Shown here piece after piece: positions 1-8,410 of a DNA stretch of 64,000 bases. The position numbers and the translations under genes are program-made. Numbering within the stretch: position 1 is the first letter of the stretch; each line of letters starts with the position of its first letter. This DNA comes from Akkermansiaceae bacterium (GTDB taxonomy: Bacteria > Verrucomicrobiota > Verrucomicrobiia > Verrucomicrobiales > Akkermansiaceae): the NCBI GenBank assembly GCA_905181965.1, contig CAJIZY010000009.1, positions 496,001 to 560,000 of the forward strand, read 5' to 3'. The notes under the pieces were generated by a model that was not told where the DNA came from, did no database searches, and saw nothing but the letters and a program-made list of their open reading frames with translations.

Positions 1-52
1 CATTAAAATCGACTCCCGCGTAGCCATTCACCTGTAAGTCGAATGCCCCCAT
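1..52 (-). CDS. nagA: N-acetylglucosamine-6-phosphate deacetylase, N-terminal fragment (cut by window edge)
   Basis: Only the first 17 codons are in the window. From an ATG at 52-50 the minus strand reads MGAFDLQVNGYAGVDFN, matching the conserved start of the NagA amidohydrolase family (FDLQVNGYAGVDF, the segment before the first metal-binding region). NagA removes the acetyl group from GlcNAc-6-phosphate in the cytoplasm. The start lies 2 bp after the stop of the Gfo/Idh/MocA gene, and nagB is the next gene upstream, so the three form one operon for amino-sugar breakdown. The family call rests on a short segment. Confidence 0.7.
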   Translation of the reverse strand, partial: MGAFDLQVNGYAGVDFN

Positions 53-54
53 TC

Positions 55-1196
55 TTAGTTTTTCCCCTTAAAAAATTCCCGAGCCCGTTCTTCATCTAAA
101 GGTAATTCAACTGGCATTCGTTCATGTGCCGAAATTTGTGCCGCCCATCCCAAATTCGCAACCGGAGATGAATTAGTAAAACTGAGATACGATTGGACGC
201 CCTTCTGGATACATTCCAGAAAATGTGAAACACAAGCTCCTGTTTGATGTTTCATAACATCTCCACTATCCGGAGTAGTCGTATCAGCAGGCCATTGATG
301 CTCTTCTACTCCCTCAGCTTTACAACGCTCCGCGTCGAGAGGATAAATCCATTTTCCATCGGTGGTTTTATCAGACCAAACACGAATTTTTTGTGGGCGA
401 TCCAGCAATGAATCAAAAATTAAGCCCCCCTCCGTTCCGTGAATATGATGGTAGGCATCGTAACCATTTGCCTGATCAACATTACCAAAACAAAAACCAG
501 TTGCCCCATTACTGAATTCAATCTGTAAGTTCCAGAGGCCAGGAATATCAAAGTCGCGGCGATGAACCATTGAGTTCGTCGCATAAACCCTCACTGGAGT
601 CGCTCCTTGCTCGGCCATAATATTAAGCATTACAGAAAGCGAATGAATGATTCCCATCCCGATTGCATCTCCCATACGTTCACCGGAGAGCTTCCATTTT
701 TTGTCCCCAGCAATATTGATCGGATGACGATAATTCACTTGAATCTGGGTAATCGTTCCAAAAACACCTTCGGACGTCATACGCCTAATACGATTCTCCA
801 AAGCATCAAAATTCATAAGGTAATCCACGAAAGTCACTAATCCCGGATTTGCCGCCTCCAACTCAATCTGACGCAGAAATTCATGGTATTTAAAGCAAGT
901 GGTTTTTCACAAAAGACATGCTTCCCCGCTTCCATAGCCGCGATAGACTGCTGTCCATGCGCCTCATTCGTGCTGCAAATGATGACTGCATCTAAATCAG
1001 GCATGCTCAACATTTTCTCAAAATCATCAAAGTAGAGATCTTCTCCAATGCCCAATTCGTTCATAACCTCAAGAGCCTTATCTCGCCGCCGCTGATGGAC
1101 CCCTATCACTTGGACCCCCTCATGCTCGGAAAAACGGCGCAATAAGGTCGCACCCATCCAACCCGCGCCCACCAACCCGATTCCAATCGAACTCAT
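55..1196 (-). pseudogene. Gfo/Idh/MocA family oxidoreductase, split by one frameshift
   Basis: NAD(P)-dependent sugar or sugar-phosphate oxidoreductase. The N-terminal part (1196 to about 890) has the Rossmann start IGIGLVGAGWMGATLL and the family signature AGKHVFCEKPLALNT. The C-terminal part (861 to 55) is the substrate/dimerisation domain. The two frames meet near 880-890: the first ends in nonsense after ALNTM, while the other frame reads FLRQIELEAANPGL, so one base appears missing. Joined, the protein would be about 380 residues, normal for the family. Its ATG overlaps the nagB stop (ATGA) and it runs into nagA, so it probably handles an amino-sugar intermediate. That substrate is inferred from context only. 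The break may be a mutation or a sequencing error. Confidence 0.8.
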
Positions 1197-1945
1197 TCCG
1201 CCCCCCCTTTACCCAACAAGCTCGCCGCCGGCTCATCGATATAGAGTCCACAGTCTTCATGCTGTTGCAGAATCGACGCGGGAACATCGAGAGACACCTC
1301 CCCCTCAACCGAGTTACGCACCGCTTCGGCCTTTCGTTCATCGGGGACCGTACAAATAATCGATCCGCTCTTCATGATCTGTCGAACTGACATCGAAATC
1401 GCCTTTTCAGGAACCGCCTCTAAACTCGGAAACCAGCCTTCCCCAAATTGCTGCTGACGACAGGCTTCATCTAAATTCACCACCAAATACGGGTTCTCCG
1501 TTTCAAAATCTGCCGGAGGATCATTGAAGGCCAAGTGCCCATTCTCCCCGATCCCGACAAAAGCAACATCAATCGGGGCCTCCACGATCAAAGCACCTAC
1601 GCGATCACACTCCGCGATCGGATTCTCCTCGGCATTAATATAGTGAAAAGCTTTCACCGGAGAAGGTAATTGATCCTCAAATCGTTCCTTCAAGTATTTC
1701 CGGAATGATGCCGGATGCTCGATCGAAAGGCCTACGTATTCATCGAGATGAAAAACCGTCACTTGGGACCAATCAATTCCCTCTTCCCCAATCAGAGCCG
1801 CAAGCATTTCAAACTGCGAAGCTCCCGTCGCAACAATAATATTCACCTCCCCCTTTTCCCCCTGAACCTTCCTCATCTTCTTCGCCCCATCCCTAGCTGC
1901 CGCCACACCCATTTCTTCCTTCGAATCAAACCGTTGACAATTCAT
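1193..1945 (-). CDS. nagB: Glucosamine-6-phosphate deaminase / isomerase family protein
   Basis: Converts glucosamine-6-phosphate to fructose-6-phosphate and ammonia in the cytoplasm. Family motifs are the substrate loop HLDEYVGL, the catalytic-loop motif [13 protein letters not shown] and [10 protein letters not shown] near the C-terminus. In E. coli NagB the catalytic-loop motif reads GNDGH, so Glu replaces the catalytic Asp; many NagB paralogues share this form. About 250 residues is normal. I chose the ATG at 1945 ([11 protein letters not shown]) over an in-frame GTG at 1969. The stop overlaps the start of the oxidoreductase gene, so translation is coupled. With nagA downstream and a sialidase divergently upstream, a role in using host or algal amino sugars is likely. 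Confidence 0.85.
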   Translation of the reverse strand: MNCQRFDSKEEMGVAAARDGAKKMRKVQGEKGEVNIIVATGASQFEMLAALIGEEGIDWSQVTVFHLDEYVGLSIEHPASFRKYLKERFEDQLPSPVKAFHYINAEENPIAECDRVGALIVEAPIDVAFVGIGENGHLAFNDPPADFETENPYLVVNLDEACRQQQFGEGWFPSLEAVPEKAISMSVRQIMKSGSIICTVPDERKAEAVRNSVEGEVSLDVPASILQQHEDCGLYIDEPAASLLGKGGAE

Positions 1946-2045
1946 AGAAGCCCTATGATGGATCTCCACTCTCTCAGGTCAATCTCATTGCTTACGAAGA
2001 CGAATTGCTTCGACATGCCATATCAGCCAGAGGCATCCTGTTCGA

Positions 2046-3176
2046 ATGAATCACTCGCGTCGACGGTTCCTCAAAACAGGCACCACTGCCGGAATCGCAG
2101 GATCTCTAGGTTTTAATCTGAACCTCCAAGCCTCGCCTACCGCCAAAATCCTCGATACGAGAATTATCAGCCAACTCCCAAATCGCTACCATGGATGGCC
2201 CACCCTGACCCGATGCAAAAACGGACAACTTCTTGTCGTTTGCTCTGGTGGCCGTGATCAACACGTTTGTCCCTTCGGACGAATCGACTTCCAACGATCC
2301 AATGACAATGGAGATTCATGGACCTATCCCCGCACGATTCTCGACGGCCCTATCGATGACCGAGATACCGGCGTTCTGGAGACAATGAAAGGTTCCCTTC
2401 TTGTCACGACATTCACATCTCTCGCCTACGTCCCAAGCATTCCAAAGGACAACCGCAATAAACGTTGGCTCGCTGCCCACAACCGAATCCCCGAGGCACA
2501 ACGAAAAGCCGAACTTGGACAATGGATGATCCGGTCCACCGATGGCGGAATCACTTGGTCAGAGCGCTACCCTACCATCGTAAACAGCCCCCACGGCCCA
2601 ACCCAACTTTCCGACGGCCGACTTCTTTATGCCGGTAAAAAGCTCTGGAGTGAAGGGAAGGAAATCGGGATCTGCGAATCACACGATGATGGAAAATCAT
2701 GGCAATGGCTCTCTGGTATTCCAACTCGCGAAGGAGATCGCCATCAAGATTACCACGAACTCCATGCCATCGAAGCCGCCAACGGTCGCCTCCTTGTACA
2801 CATCCGGAACCACAACACGAAAAACAACCGTGAAACCCTCCAAAGCGAATCAGATGACGGAGGAAAGTCCTGGTCTAAACCCCATCCGATTGGAGTTTGG
2901 GGACTCCCTTCCTTTCTGACCCGCCTTCGCGATGACCGTCTGCTGATGAGTTACGGCCATCGTCGCAAACCATTTGGAAATCAAGTTCGCCTTAGCAAAG
3001 ATCACGGCACGACTTGGTCCACCCCACTCACCATCTCAGATGATGGTTCTTCTGGCGACCTCGGCTATCCCAGCACTGTAGAACTCGATGACAATTCGCT
3101 CCTCACCGTCTGGTATGAAAAAGTTTCGAGTAACCGCTTCGCAGTCCTACGCCAAACTCGCTGGACAATTTCCTGA
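2046..3176 (+). CDS. Exported BNR-repeat sialidase-like protein
   Basis: 376 residues. The N-terminus MNHSRRRFLKTG carries a twin-arginine (Tat) signal, so the protein is probably exported folded. At least five Asp-box-like repeats (SNDNGDSWT, STDGGITWS, SHDDGKSWQ, SDDGGKSWS, SKDHGTTWS) mark a six-bladed sialidase propeller. Such proteins release terminal sialic acid or act on related acidic sugars. It is transcribed away from the nagB-nagA operon with about 100 bp between starts, suggesting shared control of glycan degradation. Many environmental members of this family are not proven sialidases, so the substrate is uncertain. Confidence 0.8.
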   Translation: MNHSRRRFLKTGTTAGIAGSLGFNLNLQASPTAKILDTRIISQLPNRYHGWPTLTRCKNGQLLVVCSGGRDQHVCPFGRIDFQRSNDNGDSWTYPRTILDGPIDDRDTGVLETMKGSLLVTTFTSLAYVPSIPKDNRNKRWLAAHNRIPEAQRKAELGQWMIRSTDGGITWSERYPTIVNSPHGPTQLSDGRLLYAGKKLWSEGKEIGICESHDDGKSWQWLSGIPTREGDRHQDYHELHAIEAANGRLLVHIRNHNTKNNRETLQSESDDGGKSWSKPHPIGVWGLPSFLTRLRDDRLLMSYGHRRKPFGNQVRLSKDHGTTWSTPLTISDDGSSGDLGYPSTVELDDNSLLTVWYEKVSSNRFAVLRQTRWTIS

Positions 3177-3470
3177 AAAATCACCCCACTTATTTTCCAG
3201 ATCTCCAACCCTTCTCCAGAATGTAGCGAGCAATTCGATCCTCTGCTAAACCACTCGGATTCATAAATTCCAGCCTGCGCTAAATTTCAGGGCCACTGAA
3301 ACCAAGGAAGCATTCAGAACCTAACGAATATATCTCGCACCCTCCGGAAGCACTTTTTTTCTCACCGGCATCCGCGATTAACGATCCATCCACTCTTTTT
3401 TGTCAATTTCACCACTAATTTTTCTTCTTCAAGACAAGACAAAGCAACTCATACCGTTCATGATCCTCAC
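3177..3470. other. Intergenic region upstream of the hydroxyproline cluster
   Basis: About 290 bp with no convincing gene. The right half is T-rich just before the deaminase start and probably holds its promoter. A TTGTCA-like hexamer occurs near 3401, but I see no good -10 partner. No clear terminator follows the sialidase gene. Confidence 0.4.
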
Positions 3471-4412
3471 ATGTCCAACGAAACTCCCATTTTTGAAGGT
3501 TGTATTCCTGCCCTAATGACCCCGTGCGATACCACCGGGGCCATCAACTACGACGCACTCGTCGAAACCGCCAAAGACCTGATAGCACAGGGCATGCGCG
3601 GAGTTGTTTATTGCGGCTCAATGGGTGACTGGCCACTCCTCACCGACCAACAACGCATGGAAGGAATTAAGCGGCTCGTTGAAGCTGGAATTCCGACTGT
3701 CGTCGGCACGGGTGCGCAAAATACCTCTATCGCTGCCGCCCACGCCGCCCACGCTCGCGAAGTCGGTGCCAATGGCCTCATGGTCATCCCCCGTGTTCTC
3801 AGCCGTGGATCATCTCCCGCTGCACAGGTTCATCATTTTAGCGAAATTCTCAAGGCAGGCGGTGACCTTCCTGCAGTGATTTACAACTCTCCTTATTACG
3901 GGTTCGAGACTAAGGCCGACCTCTTCTTCTCTCTTCGTGAAAAATTTTCCTCCCTCGTCGGGTTCAAGGAATTCGGTGGAGCCGATTCCCTCAGCTACGC
4001 CGCCGAGAATATCACAAGCCAAGACGAATCGCTCATTCTCATGGCTGGTGTTGACACCCAAGTCTACCACGGCTTTGTCAATTGTGGAGCGACCGGAGCC
4101 ATCACTGGAGTTGGCAATGCTCTTCCGAAAGAAATTCTCCGCTTCATCGAACTCTGCGATGCCGCCGCCAAAGGCGATCCCCAAGCCCGCCGCTACGCAC
4201 TCGAACTCTCCGAAGCCCTCACCGTCCTTTCCACCTTCGACGAAGGCCCAGACCTCGTCCTTTACTACAAAGAACTCATGGTCCTCGAAGGTCACACTGC
4301 TTACCAACAACAGCTCAATTCCTACGATCAATTGAGCCCTGCCCAAAAGCAATTCCTCCACGACCAACACGCCCTCTTTCGGAACTGGTGGAGCAATTGG
4401 GAAGGCAAGTAA
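3471..4412 (+). CDS. DHDPS/NAL-family aldolase, probable 1-pyrroline-4-hydroxy-2-carboxylate deaminase
   Basis: 313 residues of the class I aldolase family that includes dihydrodipicolinate synthase and N-acetylneuraminate lyase. The conserved tyrosine is in YNSPYYG and the Schiff-base lysine in GFKEFGG; GSMGDWPLLT and GTGAQNT are the substrate-loop regions. The family alone does not fix the substrate. The next three genes are a proline-racemase-type epimerase, a 2,5-dioxovalerate-type aldehyde dehydrogenase and a D-amino-acid-type FAD dehydrogenase, which points to hydroxyproline catabolism. There this enzyme would deaminate pyrroline-4-hydroxy-2-carboxylate to 2-oxoglutarate semialdehyde (called LhpC or HypD in other bacteria). 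A sialic acid lyase role is a weaker alternative suggested by the upstream sialidase. Confidence 0.8.
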   Translation: MSNETPIFEGCIPALMTPCDTTGAINYDALVETAKDLIAQGMRGVVYCGSMGDWPLLTDQQRMEGIKRLVEAGIPTVVGTGAQNTSIAAAHAAHAREVGANGLMVIPRVLSRGSSPAAQVHHFSEILKAGGDLPAVIYNSPYYGFETKADLFFSLREKFSSLVGFKEFGGADSLSYAAENITSQDESLILMAGVDTQVYHGFVNCGATGAITGVGNALPKEILRFIELCDAAAKGDPQARRYALELSEALTVLSTFDEGPDLVLYYKELMVLEGHTAYQQQLNSYDQLSPAQKQFLHDQHALFRNWWSNWEGK

Positions 4413-4460
4413 ATCAGATGAGTCACTTGGAGTTCTCTCCTAGCACCCTTCTTCATTAAG

Positions 4461-5410
4461 GTGAAAATTATCGATTCCCATACTGGTGGCGAGCCCACTC
4501 GCACCATCGTTTCTGGCCTCGACACTCCCCGCGGTGCAAAAGCCACCCGGGATTTTCTCGAGAACGAAGCAGACTGGGTTCGAACAACCCTCATCAATGA
4601 ACCTCGTGGCTTCGACGCTGCTCCGATTTGCCTCTGCAAACCCGAGGATGTCGTCCTGTCACCGGCGTTGTCTTTTTCAACAACCTTTCGTGCCTTCACT
4701 CCTGCCTCCACGGGACAATTGGCATTGTTGAGACCCTCGCTTATCTTAATCGGATCAAGCCCGGCGAGCACCACATCGAAACCCCGGTTGGAATAGTCAC
4801 AGCACTCCTCGCTGAAGACCATTCAATCACAGTGAAAAACATCCCTTGCTATCGCTTCGCCGAAGGCGTTGGAGTGATCCTGCCCGACGGCAAGAAAATC
4901 ACCGGGGACATCTCATGGGGTGGTAATTGGTTCTTCCTCATCTCCAACCAAGGTCCTGAAATTAAAGCAGAGAACATCGCTGCTCTCACCGATTTCACCG
5001 AAACCGTTCGTGACTCCCTGCATACCCAAAACATCACCGGCGAAAATGGCGCTGAAATCGACCACATCGAATGCTTCGCACCACCTCAACCCGGCATCGA
5101 TGCCGATTCCCAAAACTTTATCCTCTGCCCTGGCTCCGCATACGACCGCTCTCCCTGCGGTACCGGAACCAGTGCCAAAATTGCCTGTCTCGCCGCCTCT
5201 GGAGAACTGACTGAAGGTGGGATCTGGCATCAGGCTTCTATCATTGGCAGTGTCTTCGAAGGATCGTTTGAATCAATTCCCGACTCCGATAAAATCATTC
5301 CGATCGTTACCGGCCGAGCCTTCATAACCGGCGAAACCACTATCATTATTCACCCCAACGACCCTTTCAAACATGGGATCTCTAATCCTTCTCCCCGGAT
5401 CGGGGTTTAA
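4461..5410 (+). pseudogene. 4-hydroxyproline 2-epimerase (proline racemase family), one frameshift
   Basis: Would interconvert trans-4-hydroxy-L-proline and cis-4-hydroxy-D-proline, the first step of hydroxyproline use. It starts with GTG at 4461 (MKIIDSHTGGEPTR, the typical family opening). The first frame is good to about CKPEDVV, then the reading frame moves at 4653-4656 to the frame ending at 5410. Deletion of one C (GTCCT for GTCCCT) would explain it. Both catalytic cysteines survive across the joined product: one in HSCLHGTIG (usual form MCGHG, so a Leu replaces the Gly) and one in DRSPCGTGTSAK. Joined length is about 316 residues, normal. It sits 48 bp after the deaminase gene. With the break as written the enzyme would be inactive. 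Confidence 0.85.
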
Positions 5411-5497
5411 TTCTATAAACTCATGACCAACTTTCATCCCTTCCGTAATTTCCATTCTTGGTTAATCTCTTTTTAGCATTCAAAACCCACCACCACT

Positions 5498-7063
5498 ATT
5501 AAGCATCTTGATCACTCCTTCATTGGCTCCTCCCGCTCTTCCGACAGTAATACGACCTTCCAAGTCACCAACCCTGCCACTGGTCAACTTCTCGAGCCAG
5601 CCTTCCATTCGGCCTCAGACGACGACCTCAATAAAGCAGTCTCTCTTGCCACGGAAGCTTTCCAAACCTACTCAAAGATCGATTCCAAAACCCGCGCCAA
5701 CTTCCTCCGCACTATTGCGATAAAAATTGACGCCGCCGGTCCCGAGATCACTCCTCGCATGATGGCCGAGTCCGGACTCCCCGAGCCCCGTTGCGAAGGA
5801 GAGCGCGGACGCACCGTGGGACAGCTCAATATGTTTGCCGATCTCATCGAAGAAGGGTCATGGGTCGATGCACGCATCGAAACAGCACAACCCGACCGGG
5901 CCCCCATCCCCAAGCCCGACCTTCGATCAATGCGCCGTCCTCTCGGCCCTGTCGCCGTATTCTGCGCGTCCAACTTCCCGCTCGCTTTCTCGGTTGCTGG
6001 CGGTGATACCGCTAGCGCCCTCGCCGCTGGATGCCCAGTCATCGTCCGGGCCCATGCCGCTCACGCTGGCACAGCCGAAATCGTCGCTCGCGCCATCCAA
6101 GCCGCGATTGCCGAATGTAAAATGCCCGAAGGCACTTTCTCTATGATATTTGATTCCGGCATCGAACTTGGTTCGGCCCTAGCCACCAATTCTGACATCA
6201 AAGCCATCGGGTTCACCGGCTCCCGTGCAGGAGGCCGTGCCCTCATGGACGCCGCCGCCGCCCGCCCTGAGCCTATCCCCGTCTTTGCGGAGATGTCATC
6301 CGTCAATCCCATCTTTATTCTCCCCGGAGCAATGGCCGAGCGTGGCGAAGCAATCGCTCAAGGGCTCGTTGGCTCCGTGACCCTTGGAGCCGGACAATTC
6401 TGCACCTGCCCGGGCCTCGTCTTCGGGAACGCATCTGAAACATTCGAAAGTACTCTTAAAAGCGGCTTCTCCGAGGTTGCCCCTGCCACCATGCTACACA
6501 GTGGCATCCACCAAAACTTCATGAAAGGGCTCACCAGGCTCCAAAGTCAAGGTGGCGTCAGCACGATCGAGCAAGTCGAATCAAAGGAAGCTAATAAAGC
6601 TGGTGCCACGATCCTGAAAGCAAAAGCCTCCCAGTTCATCAATAACCCCAAACTCAATGAGGAAATTTTCGGACCCTCCTCTCTTGTGATCGACTGTAGT
6701 TCAAAGGATGAAATGCTCGCCGCCGCCTCAAGACTTGAAGGCCAACTCACCGCCACCATTCATGGGACTGACGAGGAACTCTCCGAAGCTGGAGACCTTC
6801 TCCAGATCCTTGAACAAAAAGCCGGCCGCGTCATCATTAACAGTTTTCCAACCGGTGTCGAAGTGAACTCCTCCATGGTTCATGGCGGGCCCTACCCCGC
6901 TACTTCAGACGGCGCCAGCACCTCAGTCGGAACCGGAGCTATCATCCGCTACACTCGTCCCGTCAGTTACCAAGGCTTTCCTGATTCCGGACTTCCCGCC
7001 GAGCTTCAGAACACCAATCCTCTTGGTATCGCACGCCTCGTGAACGGGAAACTCGAGTGTTAG
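5498..7063 (+). CDS. Aldehyde dehydrogenase, probable 2-oxoglutarate semialdehyde dehydrogenase; start codon unclear
   Basis: Oxidises 2-oxoglutarate semialdehyde to 2-oxoglutarate with NAD(P), the last step of hydroxyproline catabolism. Motifs include GSRAGGRALMDAAAARPEP, the glutamate in FAEMSSVNP and the catalytic cysteine in GAGQFCTCPG. The first in-frame ATG is at 5759, but strong family sequence continues upstream in the same frame (DHSFIGSS, TNPATGQLLEPAF), giving about 521 residues, the family's usual size. From the stop at 5474-5476 to 5759 there is no ATG, GTG, TTG or CTG in frame; the best remaining start is ATT at 5498. Either a rare start is used or the true start was lost by mutation or error. 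Confidence 0.8.
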   Translation: MKHLDHSFIGSSRSSDSNTTFQVTNPATGQLLEPAFHSASDDDLNKAVSLATEAFQTYSKIDSKTRANFLRTIAIKIDAAGPEITPRMMAESGLPEPRCEGERGRTVGQLNMFADLIEEGSWVDARIETAQPDRAPIPKPDLRSMRRPLGPVAVFCASNFPLAFSVAGGDTASALAAGCPVIVRAHAAHAGTAEIVARAIQAAIAECKMPEGTFSMIFDSGIELGSALATNSDIKAIGFTGSRAGGRALMDAAAARPEPIPVFAEMSSVNPIFILPGAMAERGEAIAQGLVGSVTLGAGQFCTCPGLVFGNASETFESTLKSGFSEVAPATMLHSGIHQNFMKGLTRLQSQGGVSTIEQVESKEANKAGATILKAKASQFINNPKLNEEIFGPSSLVIDCSSKDEMLAAASRLEGQLTATIHGTDEELSEAGDLLQILEQKAGRVIINSFPTGVEVNSSMVHGGPYPATSDGASTSVGTGAIIRYTRPVSYQGFPDSGLPAELQNTNPLGIARLVNGKLEC

Positions 7064-7071
7064 AATCAAGA

Positions 7072-7093
7072 GGCTTGAGCTTTCGCTCAAGCC
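7072..7093. repeat. Perfect inverted repeat between aldehyde dehydrogenase and FAD dehydrogenase genes
   Basis: GGCTTGAGC, loop TTTC, GCTCAAGCC: a perfect 9-bp stem with a 4-base loop, 8 bp after the aldehyde dehydrogenase stop and 8 bp before the next ATG. There is no T-run after it, so it is not a classical terminator. It could be an mRNA-stability or translation-control hairpin. Confidence 0.6.
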
Positions 7094-7101
7094 ACCGAGC
7101 T

Positions 7102-8346
7102 ATGTCCAAGGAAGTTCTAATCGTTGGTGGCGGAGTCGTCGGCCTTTCCATCGCCTACTATCTCGCTTCGACCAATCACTCCGTCCGTATCATCGAGCGC
7201 GACGATTCCTTGGCTAAAAGCTGTTCCGAAGGAAACGCCGGTATGGTGGTCCCTTCTCACTTCATTCCACTTGCTGCTCCTGGCGTCATCTCTCAGGGAT
7301 TAAAATGGATGCTCAATCCGAAAAGCCCATTCTATCTACGTCCGCGCCTCTCCCCTTCACTGGCTCGCTGGATCTGGCTTTTCACCAAACACTCTACCAA
7401 GAGACATGTTTCCGATACTCAGGAACTCCTGCGTGATCTCTCTCTCGAAAGCCGACGCCTACACGTCGAACTTTCGAAAAATGAAGACTTCCCGCTCATC
7501 CAAAAAGGACTCCTCATGCTCTGTCAATCGAACGCCGGATTAGATGAAGAAGCTCAGGTTGCCAAGGTTGCACATACCCTCGGACTGGAAGCAGAGGTCT
7601 GTGATCAAAATCGCCTTAAGGAACTCGAACCCAATGCGAAAATTAATGCGAGAGGCGGTATCTGGTGGCCACAGGATTGCCATCTTTCACCCAAAGATTT
7701 CATTCAGGCGCTTCGACATTCGATCCTGAAAAACGGAGGCGAATTCACCCTTGGCGAGGTCGAAAAATTGGAAATAGACCATGGCAAAGTAAAGGATGTC
7801 ATCACCAAGTCCGGCAAAATCTACTCTGCCGAAACCATCATCCTTGCCGGAGGCATTGACACTACCGAACTCGCAAAACAAGTCGGTCTCGCTCTTCCCA
7901 TGCAAGGCGGCAAAGGATACTCAGTGACCCTTCCGGAACCCACCGCCAATCCACTTCTCTGCTCGCTTCTCAAAGAAGGTCGAGTTGCAGTTACTCCCAT
8001 GGGCGGAACGCTCAGAGTGTCTGGAACGATGGAAATTTGCGGCACCGATACCTCTGTCAGCAAACGACGTCTTCGGGGTGTCATCGAAGCCTTCTGCAAT
8101 TTTTACCCACAGTATTCCCCATCCGACTTCGAAAACCTTGAGCCTTGGGTTGGCCTCCGTCCCTGCTCGCCAGATGGCCTTCCCTACCTTGGGTTTGCAC
8201 CTCAACATGATAATCTAATTATCGCAACTGGGCACTCCATGATGGGCCTCTCGCTCGCCCCTATCACGGGAAAACTTGTCGCGGACCTCGTCTCAGGAAA
8301 CAAATCCAAAATCAATCTCGCGCGACTTTCCCCAGGAAGATTTTAA
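7102..8346 (+). CDS. FAD-dependent D-amino acid dehydrogenase, probable cis-4-hydroxy-D-proline dehydrogenase
   Basis: 414 residues, DAO/DadA family. The dinucleotide-binding motif VLIVGGGVVGLSIAYYLA is at residues 5-22, followed by the acidic strand end IIERDD; ATGHSMMGLSLAPITGK near the C-terminus is the second FAD region. It would oxidise cis-4-hydroxy-D-proline to pyrroline-4-hydroxy-2-carboxylate and pass electrons to a quinone rather than oxygen. I chose ATG at 7102 because the glycine motif then begins at a normal position; an upstream in-frame start at 7057 would put the N-terminus inside the preceding gene. It is the last gene of the cluster. Confidence 0.8.
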   Translation: MSKEVLIVGGGVVGLSIAYYLASTNHSVRIIERDDSLAKSCSEGNAGMVVPSHFIPLAAPGVISQGLKWMLNPKSPFYLRPRLSPSLARWIWLFTKHSTKRHVSDTQELLRDLSLESRRLHVELSKNEDFPLIQKGLLMLCQSNAGLDEEAQVAKVAHTLGLEAEVCDQNRLKELEPNAKINARGGIWWPQDCHLSPKDFIQALRHSILKNGGEFTLGEVEKLEIDHGKVKDVITKSGKIYSAETIILAGGIDTTELAKQVGLALPMQGGKGYSVTLPEPTANPLLCSLLKEGRVAVTPMGGTLRVSGTMEICGTDTSVSKRRLRGVIEAFCNFYPQYSPSDFENLEPWVGLRPCSPDGLPYLGFAPQHDNLIIATGHSMMGLSLAPITGKLVADLVSGNKSKINLARLSPGRF

Positions 8347-8410
8347 CCCCCATCCCTCTCTCATACGGCTTCACGAAAATCGGCGCAACCGTGCGGCGTT
8401 GTTGGGCCAA

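Noticed and set aside
3471-4412. N-acetylneuraminate lyase as first choice for the aldolase
   Set aside because: The following three genes form hydroxyproline steps and no sialic acid kinase, epimerase or transporter is present; the sialidase upstream is the only support.
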